DNA from: Phormidesmis priestleyi BC1401
Lineage (GTDB): Bacteria; Cyanobacteriota; Cyanobacteriia; Leptolyngbyales; Leptolyngbyaceae
DNA: 64,000 nt
Assembly: GCF_001650195.1 (NCBI RefSeq)
Contig: NZ_LXYR01000014.1
Coordinates: 44,526 to 108,525 of the forward strand
Direction of reading: 5' to 3'
In this document: piece after piece, positions 56,743-64,000 of the stretch
How the letters are laid out: the number at the start of each line of letters is the position of its first letter
Numbering within the stretch: position 1 is the first letter of the stretch
Notes under the pieces: generated by a model
Databases searched by the model: none
What the model was told of the DNA's origin: nothing
The model's input: only the letters and a program-made list of their open reading frames with translations
Program-made: the position numbers and the translations under genes

Positions 56743-58584
56743 ATGAACAGCGAAATCAACCTTAGCCATTCCTCAGCATCCGTAGCTCAAGCAGACATCC
56801 TAATCGTGGATGACGTACTAGAAAATATTCGCCTTTTGTCTACCATGTTGGATTTTAGTGGCTACCAAACCCGTAAAGCAACCAATGGTGCAATGGCGCT
56901 GACTGCTATTAAAGCAACGTTACCCAGTTTGATTCTGCTAGATGTCAGAATGCCTAATATGAATGGCTATGAGGTGTGTCAACAACTTAAATCAGACCCT
57001 AAAACTGTTCACATACCCGTTATCTTCTTGAGTGCAGCAGATGACATCACCAATAAGATAGAAGCGTTTAGAGTAGGGGGTGCAGACTACATTACTAAAC
57101 CCTTCCATGTAGAAGAGGTCTTGGCGAGAGTTCAAAATCAGCTCGCTATCATCGCGGCTCAACAAACGATTCATCAGCTTAATGCTCAGTTAGAGGAACG
57201 GGTCAAAGAGCGAACCCAGCAGTTAGAAACTGCAAATTCTCAACTGTCAGAAATGGCATTCCGTGATCCGCTCACTTGGCTACCCAATCGAGCGTTACTC
57301 ATGGAGTGCCTCCGCAAGGCATTGAGTCAGCAGCAGACAAACCCCGAAGATCAGTTTGCTGTGCTTTATCTAGACTGCGATCGATTCAAGCCTGTTAACG
57401 ACTCTCTTGGGCATCAAGCAGGCGACGATCTGCTGATCGCCATCTCTCAGCGACTGGGTTCTGTTCTGCGGCAGGAAGATCTCCTCGTTCGTCTAGGAGG
57501 GGATGAGTTTGTCATCTTACTTGACAACTTGGTAGACTCTTGGTCTGCAACTCAAGTCGCCGATCGAATTCTCAAGAGCTTTACCCTTCCCTTTAACTTA
57601 AGAGAGCGAGATGTATCTGTCTCGTTTAGCATTGGGATTGTCTTAGACTGTTCAACTTACTGCGACCCTGAAGAACTGCTGCGAGATGCCGATGCCGCGA
57701 TGTATCAGGCAAAGGCTTCCGGGAAAGACCAATACCAGATTTTTGAGCCTTCTCTATATCAAACAGTATGCCGTCGGCTACAGCTTGAAATGGATCTGCG
57801 GCAAGCCATTCAGCGTCAAGAACTAGCTCTGCACTATCAACCCATTGTTGAGTTGGCAACAGGCAATATTGTCGGGGTTGAGGCGTTAATCCGCTGGCAT
57901 CATCCCACTCAGGGACTCATTCCGCCCGATCGATTTATTCCAATTGCTGAGGAGACAGGGTTTATACTAAAGCTGGGTAACTGGGCACTTAGAGAAGCCT
58001 GCCGCCACCTTCGTCAATGGCAAAAACAGCATATTGTAACCTCATCATTTTCGGTCAGTGTCAATGTATCAGCCCACCAGTTTGCTCAACCTGATTTTGT
58101 TAAACAAATTGATGAAATCTTAGCAGAAACCCAGATAGATCCTCAGTGTTTAAAGCTAGAAATCACTGAAACAGTGATTATGCAAGACACTGCCTTTGTT
58201 ACAGATAACATCAGCGGTTTACAGCAGCGATCGATTCAATTAAGCATCGATGATTTTGGTACAGGCTACTCGTCTCTTAGTTACCTTCATTCATTCTCGG
58301 TTGAAAATCTCAAAATTGACCGATCGTTCATCCATAGAATGCATAAGAGTAAAAATAATTTTGGAGTAGTCACTGCAATCGTTCAAATTGCCAAAGCGAT
58401 GAGGATGAATTTGATCGCGGAAGGCATTGAAACAAGTGAACAGCTCGCTCAGTTAAAGGTGTTGGGCTGTCAGTTTGGTCAGGGCTACTTGTTCTCTAAG
58501 CCTTTGCCTTCAGAAGATATGGTTGATCTCCTTGCCGCTACTTTTCAAAAGCATTTAGAATCCCCAAACAACTCACCTATCTAA
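56743..58584 (+). CDS. Response regulator with GGDEF and EAL domains
   Basis: A 613-residue cyclic-di-GMP enzyme. The receiver domain (20-140) has its phosphoacceptor D67 in LILLDVRMPNMNGYEV. After a coiled coil (HQLNAQLEERVKERTQQLET) comes a GGDEF domain with the intact motif GGDEF at 252-256 and an EAL domain with E380-A381-L382 (GVEALIRWHHPTQGLIPP), plus the downstream IDDFGTGYSSLSYLH. Both activities could therefore work, with phosphorylation deciding the net output. It follows the ethylene/light-type kinase by 170 bases on the same strand, so it is the obvious partner of that kinase. Confidence 0.92.
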   Translation: MNSEINLSHSSASVAQADILIVDDVLENIRLLSTMLDFSGYQTRKATNGAMALTAIKATLPSLILLDVRMPNMNGYEVCQQLKSDPKTVHIPVIFLSAADDITNKIEAFRVGGADYITKPFHVEEVLARVQNQLAIIAAQQTIHQLNAQLEERVKERTQQLETANSQLSEMAFRDPLTWLPNRALLMECLRKALSQQQTNPEDQFAVLYLDCDRFKPVNDSLGHQAGDDLLIAISQRLGSVLRQEDLLVRLGGDEFVILLDNLVDSWSATQVADRILKSFTLPFNLRERDVSVSFSIGIVLDCSTYCDPEELLRDADAAMYQAKASGKDQYQIFEPSLYQTVCRRLQLEMDLRQAIQRQELALHYQPIVELATGNIVGVEALIRWHHPTQGLIPPDRFIPIAEETGFILKLGNWALREACRHLRQWQKQHIVTSSFSVSVNVSAHQFAQPDFVKQIDEILAETQIDPQCLKLEITETVIMQDTAFVTDNISGLQQRSIQLSIDDFGTGYSSLSYLHSFSVENLKIDRSFIHRMHKSKNNFGVVTAIVQIAKAMRMNLIAEGIETSEQLAQLKVLGCQFGQGYLFSKPLPSEDMVDLLAATFQKHLESPNNSPI

Positions 58585-58669
58585 AAATCTCAAGAGCCAC
58601 AGCGATGGCTCCACCACTTGCAGGAGTAACCCAGTAGAATTTACATAACTTCAAGTTTTGTCTCCACGT

Positions 58670-59404
58670 ATGGGTTTGTCTCAATCTTCTGCCTATCTAC
58701 TGGTGGCTCACGGGAGCCGAGATCCACGTCCTCAAGTGGCGATCGCTCAACTCGCTCAACAAGTGCAGCAAAAGATGCCAGCCTCTGAATCACAGTCTTC
58801 TCTCGTTGGGGCGGCTGTTTTAGAATGTGCTCCGCTGCCTCTACACGAGCAGATTCAGCAGTTTAGTCAAACGGCGATCGCTCAACGAATTCGTCACATT
58901 CAACTCGTGCCGCTCTTTTTGATTCCGGGCGTTCATGTGATGGAAGATATTCCAGAACAGGTGACGATCGCTCAGCAAGCGTTAGGCGAAACGATGACGA
59001 TCGCGTTGTCTTCTCACATCGGCACTCATCCCGGTTTAGAAAAGCTTCTCGCAAATCGTCTGGCTCAACTCTCTGCGGATGCCTACATTTTGATGTCTCA
59101 CGGCAGTCGGCGATCGGGAGGAAACCAGCCTGTTGAGGCATTAGCATCGAAAATAGGAGCGGTTTCGGCATATTGGTCAGTGGCTCCTAAACTGGAAGAC
59201 CGTCTGCAAGAATTGGCTCAGTCAGGATGTCGAAAAATCGCGATTTTGCCTTATTTTCTGTTTAGTGGAGGGATTACAGACGCGATCGCTCAAACGGTGG
59301 CTCAACTGTCTCACCAGTTTCCAGACCTCGACCTTGATCTGACGAACCCGTTAGAAGTCGGTGATGATCTCGCTCAATTGGTTCTAGATTTGATTTCTGC
59401 TTAA
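58670..59404 (+). CDS. Sirohydrochlorin chelatase (CbiX/SirB type)
   Basis: Inserts iron (or cobalt) into sirohydrochlorin to make siroheme or start cobalamin synthesis. The N-terminal YLLVAHGSRDPRPQVAI has the metal-site His, LVPLFLIPGVHVMEDIPEQV the second, and the C-terminal half repeats the pattern (ILMSHGSRRSGGNQPVEALA, ILPYFLFSGGITDAIAQTV). At 244 aa it is the double-length CbiX-L form without the extra His-rich tail. The start is the ATG at 58670; an in-frame TTG lies four codons earlier. cobA follows, which supports a siroheme role. Confidence 0.92.
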   Translation: MGLSQSSAYLLVAHGSRDPRPQVAIAQLAQQVQQKMPASESQSSLVGAAVLECAPLPLHEQIQQFSQTAIAQRIRHIQLVPLFLIPGVHVMEDIPEQVTIAQQALGETMTIALSSHIGTHPGLEKLLANRLAQLSADAYILMSHGSRRSGGNQPVEALASKIGAVSAYWSVAPKLEDRLQELAQSGCRKIAILPYFLFSGGITDAIAQTVAQLSHQFPDLDLDLTNPLEVGDDLAQLVLDLISA

Positions 59405-59507
59405 CTTATTTTTTCTGAGTCGGTATCTGATAGTGCAGCATTTGAGTGATCAGATGTCTAGCGTTGATAGTGATATCCATCTTGTCCATTCTCTAACTGC
59501 CTTCCCG

Positions 59508-60314
59508 ATGATTTTTAACTCTGATGCTGCTGTTCTATCCAATCAGCCGAGGTGCTTGGGCAAAGTTTACCTAGTTGGTGCAGGACCGGGCGACCCCGGC
59601 TTGATGACGCTCAAGGGCAAAACCCTGTTAGAGTGCGCGGATGTTGTTATTTACGATGCTCTCGTGAGTGCGCCGATTTTGGCGATGATCAATCCCAATG
59701 CTGAGCAAATCAATGCAGGCAAGCGGCGAGGACGGCACTCAATGGTGCAAGAAAACACCACTCAAGTGCTGATTGATAAAGCTCAAACTGCGGCGATCGT
59801 AGTCCGCTTAAAAGGGGGCGACCCGTTTGTGTTTGGTCGCGGCGGCGAAGAGATGCAAGACCTCGTAAAAGCTGGGGTGCCCGTCGAGGTAGTTCCGGGG
59901 GTGACTTCTGGCATTGCTGCCCCGGCTTATGCGGGGATTCCGTTGACACATCGAGCTTATAGTTCGTCAGTGACGTTTGTAACGGGGCACGAAGAAGCTG
60001 GGAAGTATCGCCCTGCGGTGAATTGGCAAGCGATCGCCCACGGGTCTGAAACGATCGTCATCTACATGGGCATTCACAATTTGCCCTACATCACGGGTCA
60101 GCTTCAACAAGCAGGGTTGAGTGCCAAAACGCCGATCGCCTTAGTTCGTTGGGGCACCCGACCCGAACAAGAAGAATTAATTGGCACCTTGGAGACGATC
60201 GCCGCCCAAGTCGAAGCGAAGGGATTTGGGGCACCTGCGATCGCGGTGATTGGTAATGTCGTCAACCTACACGAAACTCTCTCTGGCTGTCGCCCACAGT
60301 TCTTAGGTGGATGA
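59508..60314 (+). CDS. cobA: Uroporphyrinogen-III C-methyltransferase
   Basis: Methylates uroporphyrinogen III twice to precorrin-2, shared by siroheme and cobalamin synthesis. Landmarks are KVYLVGAGPGDPGLMTLKGK, the SAM-binding VVIYDALVS, VRLKGGDPFVFGRGGEEMQD and PGVTSGIAAPAYAGIPLTHR. The start is the ATG at 59508 (268 aa); the frame is open to a GTG at 59433 with 25 further residues that are not family-like. It follows the chelatase gene, giving methylation and metal insertion side by side. The precorrin-2 dehydrogenase is not in the window. Confidence 0.94.
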   Translation: MIFNSDAAVLSNQPRCLGKVYLVGAGPGDPGLMTLKGKTLLECADVVIYDALVSAPILAMINPNAEQINAGKRRGRHSMVQENTTQVLIDKAQTAAIVVRLKGGDPFVFGRGGEEMQDLVKAGVPVEVVPGVTSGIAAPAYAGIPLTHRAYSSSVTFVTGHEEAGKYRPAVNWQAIAHGSETIVIYMGIHNLPYITGQLQQAGLSAKTPIALVRWGTRPEQEELIGTLETIAAQVEAKGFGAPAIAVIGNVVNLHETLSGCRPQFLGG

Positions 60315-60390
60315 AATTAGGACAATTTACGCAGGGTGATTTCATAGACCAGAAAAAAACTAGAAGGCTGATTTCTTGATTACTACTCAA

Positions 60391-62601
60391 TCAGGTTGGG
60401 GATGTTCGATCGCGAACTGTTTCACTCATCGGCAACAACAGGGTATCTTCGATTTCTTGCCGCACGTCTCGATCGACATAGCAATCGCTGTTCAAACAAT
60501 CGACCAGTAGCTTATTGGCATCACAATACTGCCGTAACAGTCGCCTTTGTTTCTCGCTAAATTGCCAGTTATCTTTTGCATAACCATGTTGAGACATCGC
60601 ATTCTGAAATTTACTGATGACAACCTGATTATTCAGTTGCCACCATAGGTAGTCTTCATGTGTGGGTCTTTCTTCTCCAGAAATGGGGATCGCAGTCATA
60701 GAAGAATGTAATACATTAACGAGTTCAGGTTCAAGATTGTGATTAAGATTATGATCAACATCTTTAGCGAAAGCAGTTTCCTTTTCATGCATCACTAGAA
60801 GAAGTGAAATAGAGAAACGAGCTTGCATTGTATTCTCAAGTTTATCAAAAAAGGGGAAATAAGTTGTGAGTGTCAACTCGTGGGCAAAGTAAAAAGCTCT
60901 AACAGCGGCAGCTTTATAAAACACCTTCAAACAACTAGATTTTTGATTGAGCCACTTGAGAAACTGCTGTAGCTCTTCTTCATCAGCCAGAATTTCATCA
61001 ATGCTCTGCTTCATCAGCTTCAGTAGGTCGCCAGCGTTTCGCATCATACTTGCGGTTAGTAGAAAGACTTCACGCCAGCGTTTTTCGGCAAGGTGTTTTA
61101 CTAAATTTGCATAAGTAGAGTTGGCAACGATCTCTTTAGCAGCAAAATACTCCTGAAAGGTCAGGTGAGAAAAAGAATAGATGCTTTTTGCGCGTTCTAT
61201 AAACAGTCCATGTTGAGCTTCAATAGACTTCAAAACCGCTTCACTATCCATCCGCAAAATCTCTGGGTCTGAATCAACATTGGGTAAATTGCAAATGAAA
61301 TCAGAGATGTATGCTTCTAGCGTTTTTTGTTTGAAAAAGTAATCTTTCTGCTTAAAAGTTGTGAGAGCAATTTGACTCAGGAGATCTTCTTTGCGCTTCA
61401 GAGATAGATTCTTGTAAAGCTGGTCTCGTTGAATGTTGCGCTTTCCATCCCATTTCTTGAGCAAGACATCTAAGCCTTCTCTGTAAAGCTCAGACCGATT
61501 CGCTGGAAAGTCTGCGCTTTCGCCAAACACAAGACAGAGCAAAGTTAACAGCAAAGGACTGCTTGCTAATTCTTGAATCGGTTTGTTTTCTTCTAGTTTT
61601 TGGATGAAGCGTTTTGCTTTCATCGGATCACTCAATCGAAACCAGTTTTGAGCAAAAATAGCGATTTGTTCTTTGTCAAAATCTGCCACTTCGACTTCAG
61701 TAAATCGCTCAAACGTATATTCTTTTGCGGCAATTCGACAAGTCATCACAAACTGATTGAGATGAAACTGATCAGAAAACTCTAGAATCTGCTGTAAAAC
61801 TCGTTTAGTATCTTCTTCTCGAACTTCATCTAATCCATCCAACAAAACCAACATTTGACCCTGCTGCAAAATCTTTCGCAAAGCGTCTGAAGTTGGCAAC
61901 TCAATAAGCTGACTAATGTAGGTGAACAAATTAGGGTTTCCTTTTTCAGCAAAATCTTTGAGCGTAATGAAAACGGGGATGCGGGTTGCCTGAAAGTTGC
62001 CTTCAATGCACTGCATCGCCAAATATTTTAGAAATGTAGACTTTCCCGCGCCTGGTTTGCCCAACACCATTAGTTTGCGATGCTGTTCTACGGCTTCCAG
62101 TCCCGGCACTCGTTCCTCAGTAACTTGGCTCAGTCCAGCACGAGCGAACTCCTCAACCCCACAGTTCTGCAAGATTTCTGCAATCTCTAAGCGATTCCGC
62201 CCTGTAATTCGCTCCAGAATATTGACGTTGGTGTAAATGCCTCGCTCTCCGGTTAGCTCGATCGGTTGCTCCATATCCAACACGCGCATCGTGCCGCATT
62301 TTTCATGAACGATCGGCTTAATCTGTTCACGGATTGTTTGGACGATCGCATCCACATCAAAATTGTCAGACTGCGGTTTCTCGATCGCTGGAGGTTGCCA
62401 ATCGAACTTCAGTTTTTTGCAGATCGCGTGAAATTGTTTGCGCTGAACAGGGTCGCCTTTAAAAAAGTTGTTGAGCGTCGTGCGGGACATCTTCAAACTC
62501 GCCGCTAAATCCGCCTTACTCCCAAATTTTGATAACGCAGTGTTCGCCTTCTCTAGTTCCTCAGCCGATAGTTTGAGCGATCGTCCCGTTTGCGCTGTCA
62601 T
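60391..62601 (-). CDS. HTH-NACHT NTPase (bacterial NLR-like, bNACHT type)
   Basis: A 736-residue STAND protein. The N-terminus is a small helix-turn-helix-like module (KADLAASLKMSRTTLNNFFK, about 28-70). After a linker comes the NACHT domain, with Walker A GKPGAGKST (181-189) and Walker B LVLLDGLDEV (251-260). The winged-helix part ends IYSFSHLTFQEYFAAKEIV, and the C-terminus (about 540-736) is helical (REVFLLTASMMRNAGDLLKL). This layout is common in cyanobacteria and resembles the bNACHT group, members of which protect against phage. The C-terminal region would be the sensor. The gene is divergent from a small membrane peptide and lies next to mobile-element remains. Confidence 0.88.
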   Translation of the reverse strand: MTAQTGRSLKLSAEELEKANTALSKFGSKADLAASLKMSRTTLNNFFKGDPVQRKQFHAICKKLKFDWQPPAIEKPQSDNFDVDAIVQTIREQIKPIVHEKCGTMRVLDMEQPIELTGERGIYTNVNILERITGRNRLEIAEILQNCGVEEFARAGLSQVTEERVPGLEAVEQHRKLMVLGKPGAGKSTFLKYLAMQCIEGNFQATRIPVFITLKDFAEKGNPNLFTYISQLIELPTSDALRKILQQGQMLVLLDGLDEVREEDTKRVLQQILEFSDQFHLNQFVMTCRIAAKEYTFERFTEVEVADFDKEQIAIFAQNWFRLSDPMKAKRFIQKLEENKPIQELASSPLLLTLLCLVFGESADFPANRSELYREGLDVLLKKWDGKRNIQRDQLYKNLSLKRKEDLLSQIALTTFKQKDYFFKQKTLEAYISDFICNLPNVDSDPEILRMDSEAVLKSIEAQHGLFIERAKSIYSFSHLTFQEYFAAKEIVANSTYANLVKHLAEKRWREVFLLTASMMRNAGDLLKLMKQSIDEILADEEELQQFLKWLNQKSSCLKVFYKAAAVRAFYFAHELTLTTYFPFFDKLENTMQARFSISLLLVMHEKETAFAKDVDHNLNHNLEPELVNVLHSSMTAIPISGEERPTHEDYLWWQLNNQVVISKFQNAMSQHGYAKDNWQFSEKQRRLLRQYCDANKLLVDCLNSDCYVDRDVRQEIEDTLLLPMSETVRDRTSPT

Positions 62602-62751
62602 AGATTCGTTTCAGAGTTTCCCTGATTGTAGCCACGCGATCGCAACTTGGACAAAGTTGAACACAACTTGAGTGTTGAGCGATCGTTTGCTGCACCAGGC
62701 TCTAGCGCTAGTTTTGGCAGATTGTTGAGAGTTCAAAAAGGTAACTTTCCA

Positions 62752-62907
62752 ATGAAATATTCCAACAAAAAGAAATGGCTGAAAGTAATCGAATTCGCGA
62801 TCGTTGGCTTTGCGCTTTGGCTCAATCCTAGTGCGAGTCTTCTGATCTTTCTGCTGAAACTCTGCTTTCAAATTCTGTACGCCCTGCAAAAGGACGAAAA
62901 GAAGTAG
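62752..62907 (+). CDS. Small membrane peptide (51 aa)
   Basis: From ATG 62752: MKYSNKKKWLKVIEFAIVGF then ALWLNPSASLLIFLLKLCFQ, ending in basic and acidic residues (QKDEKK). One or two membrane segments with a Lys-rich start. The frame is open upstream to 62647, but those residues look non-coding. It is divergent from the NACHT gene with about 150 bases between; whether the two are linked in function is unknown. Confidence 0.5.
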   Translation: MKYSNKKKWLKVIEFAIVGFALWLNPSASLLIFLLKLCFQILYALQKDEKK

Positions 62908-62931
62908 ACAAAATGGTTGGCGGTTCCTTCG

Positions 62932-63122
62932 ATGAGTGAAGCGATCGCCAACCCACTGATTGAGAAGTTTGGCGATCGCATTCTGTATTTAGCAGTGCCG
63001 ATCGTGGCTTATCAGACTTTTTTCAACTTGAGTTTCCAAAGATGATGGTTGAGGAAAATCAAGTCAAAATGATTGTGTACGATGTGGAACGCGAGGTGAT
63101 TGCGGACTGGAAGAGAAACTAG
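62932..63122 (+). pseudogene. Remnant of an XisH-like protein, truncated and frameshifted
   Basis: MSEAIANPLIEKFGDRILYL then AVPIVAYQTFF is in one frame; after a run of six T residues the other frame continues QLEFPKMMVEENQVKMIVYD then VEREVIADWKRN. Together they match the C-terminal half of XisH, a cyanobacterial protein named after fdxN-element excision. One extra T would restore the frame. The XisH N-terminal half is missing and no xisI follows, so this is a fossil. Confidence 0.7.
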
Positions 63123-63184
63123 CGCAGTTTACCCATCATGCAGTGGGTTAGAAATAGTTCTTTAGCGATCGCCCGTTCGTCGCC

Positions 63185-63224
63185 ATGCAAATTAGAAAAG
63201 CCACTCAACAAGATGCCTCTGAAA
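63185..63224 (+). pseudogene. 5' fragment of a GNAT-like acetyltransferase gene, interrupted by an IS
   Basis: ATG 63185 reads MQIRKATQQDASE, the typical opening of a GNAT acetyltransferase (beta-1 and start of alpha-1). The reading then changes at 63225, where IS sequence starts with GGGTGCGACCTCTACTTG. Only about 13 codons are left; the rest may lie beyond the right end of the element, outside the window. Confidence 0.5.
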
Positions 63225-64000
63225 GGGTGCGACCTCTACTTGATTTAGTAGGTCAAGCATGATATCACTGAGTGAGGCAACCAAGAGGTGGTGAGTATGA
63301 GCGCTCAATTGCTGAGTCAAGAAGGGACGCAAGTCAGGATAGAAGTGACGATAGACCTGAGTCATTCGCTGCTGACCAGTGAAGAAGCGATTCAGGAAAG
63401 CCTCAACGAGGCGGGTCGTATTGCCACTACAGCCGCTCTTGAGTATCTGGACACCGACGGTTCAGCCATTGAGATTGCCGGAGAGGTGATGCGAACCAAA
63501 GGCAAGCAGCCCAAAGCGTATCAAACGCCCTACGGAGAAGTCGTGATTGAACGCCATGTCTATCAGCGCTCTGGAGGCGGGAAAACGGATTGTCCGCTAG
63601 AGCGAGCGTCTCGCATCATCATCACCTCCACGCCTCTGTTTGCGAAACAAGTGTCCTCGAAACTGGCGTATGGTTCCGCCCGAGACGTGCAGCGAGACTT
63701 GGCTGAGAATCATCAACGCCCGGTCGCCGTGTCCTACATCCAGCGTCTCAGTGAAGCGGTGGCCACGATCATTGAGGTGAAAGAAGAAAGTTGGGACTAT
63801 GTGCCCCCTCAACTAGACGCTGAAATTGCCAGTGTTGCCATTGGCTTAGATGGCACCTGTATGCTGTTGTGCGACACCGGATGGAGAGAAGCCATGGTCG
63901 GCACCATCAGTCTGTATGACGCGTTTGGAGACCGACAACACACCATTTATATGGGAGCCACCCCCGAATATGGCAAGGCGACGTTTCTGGAACGGCTAGA
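63225..64000 (+). mobile_element. ISKra4-type insertion sequence, left part
   Basis: The element probably begins at GGGTGCGACCTCTACTTG, about 70 bases before the transposase start, and continues past the window edge. The right inverted repeat is therefore not visible and the boundary is an estimate. Confidence 0.65.
63297..64000 (+). CDS. ISKra4-family transposase, N-terminal part (cut by window edge)
   Basis: The first 234 codons of a transposase. SAQLLSQEGTQVRIEVTIDL, GEVVIERHVYQRSGGGKTDC then PLERASRIIITSTPLFAKQV and SVAIGLDGTCMLLCDTGWRE are features of the cyanobacterial ISKra4-type group; the LDGT segment is near the expected first catalytic Asp of the DDE domain. The start ATG at 63297 has AGAGGTGG 7-14 bases upstream. 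No stop or shift is seen up to base 64000. Confidence 0.88.
   Translation, partial: MSAQLLSQEGTQVRIEVTIDLSHSLLTSEEAIQESLNEAGRIATTAALEYLDTDGSAIEIAGEVMRTKGKQPKAYQTPYGEVVIERHVYQRSGGGKTDCPLERASRIIITSTPLFAKQVSSKLAYGSARDVQRDLAENHQRPVAVSYIQRLSEAVATIIEVKEESWDYVPPQLDAEIASVAIGLDGTCMLLCDTGWREAMVGTISLYDAFGDRQHTIYMGATPEYGKATFLERL

Overview
This window comes from a cyanobacterial chromosome. The evidence is psaM (photosystem I subunit XII), a BvdR-type biliverdin reductase needed for bilin pigments, a cyanobacteriochrome-like GAF domain, a glycine cleavage system typical of photorespiring cells, several conserved cyanobacteria-only small proteins, and the very frequent octamer GCGATCGC (HIP1). GC content is moderate. 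The style fits a filamentous Leptolyngbya/Oscillatoriales-like organism, but the genus cannot be fixed from this window.

Layout. 1-12.4 kb is mostly core: the 5' part of speA (cut by the window edge), ndk, a TerC-family gene, psaM, small cyanobacterial proteins, ilvE, purA, rplY, a kinase-like/ATPase fusion, aroC, tRNA-Lys, a twice-frameshifted DUF2087 gene and an EamA transporter. 12.5-13.7 kb holds an AT-rich, probably acquired glycosyltransferase. 13.9-22.3 kb is core again: gcvP, gcvH, an RRM RNA-binding protein, bvdR, a pentapeptide-repeat membrane protein and murF.

22.3-29.3 kb is an accessory block. It holds a hairpin-rich repeat element, a conserved small gene, a large LRR-Roc-COR (Roco) GTPase with two C-terminal membrane helices, an overlapping 39-residue CxxC peptide gene, two small unknown gene pairs and a MazF-type toxin-antitoxin pair. 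It also holds a 195-bp direct repeat. The block ends in a second, diverged copy of the last codons of murF, so it looks like an island placed at the murF 3' end. This is the most unusual part of the window.

29.4-52.1 kb: a large cyanobacterial membrane protein with seven helical repeats, a Uma2-like protein, lysC, a ParE-type toxin-antitoxin pair, an HNH protein, rnc, a groEL with a perfect CIRCE operator and no groES, a second EamA transporter, topoisomerase IB, an HpxZ/AtzH-like protein, a nitrilase-family amidase, a CPA2 antiporter, amiC-murI, an FHA protein, an aldose epimerase-like protein and a CapA-like protein. 52.4-60.3 kb: an alpha/beta hydrolase, an ethylene-receptor/cyanobacteriochrome-like hybrid histidine kinase followed by a REC-GGDEF-EAL protein (a likely signalling pair), and siroheme genes (cbiX/sirB-like and cobA). 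60.4-64 kb is a second accessory patch: an HTH-NACHT NTPase resembling bacterial NLR-like defence proteins, a small membrane peptide, a frameshifted xisH remnant and an ISKra4-type transposase that has landed in the start of a GNAT-like gene and runs off the window.

Repeats are plentiful: three copies of a double-palindrome element (9.7, 42.0 and 56.6 kb), two copies of a 25-bp palindrome, and several MITE-like inverted-repeat elements. All calls are by eye from translation and motif recognition; no database search was run.
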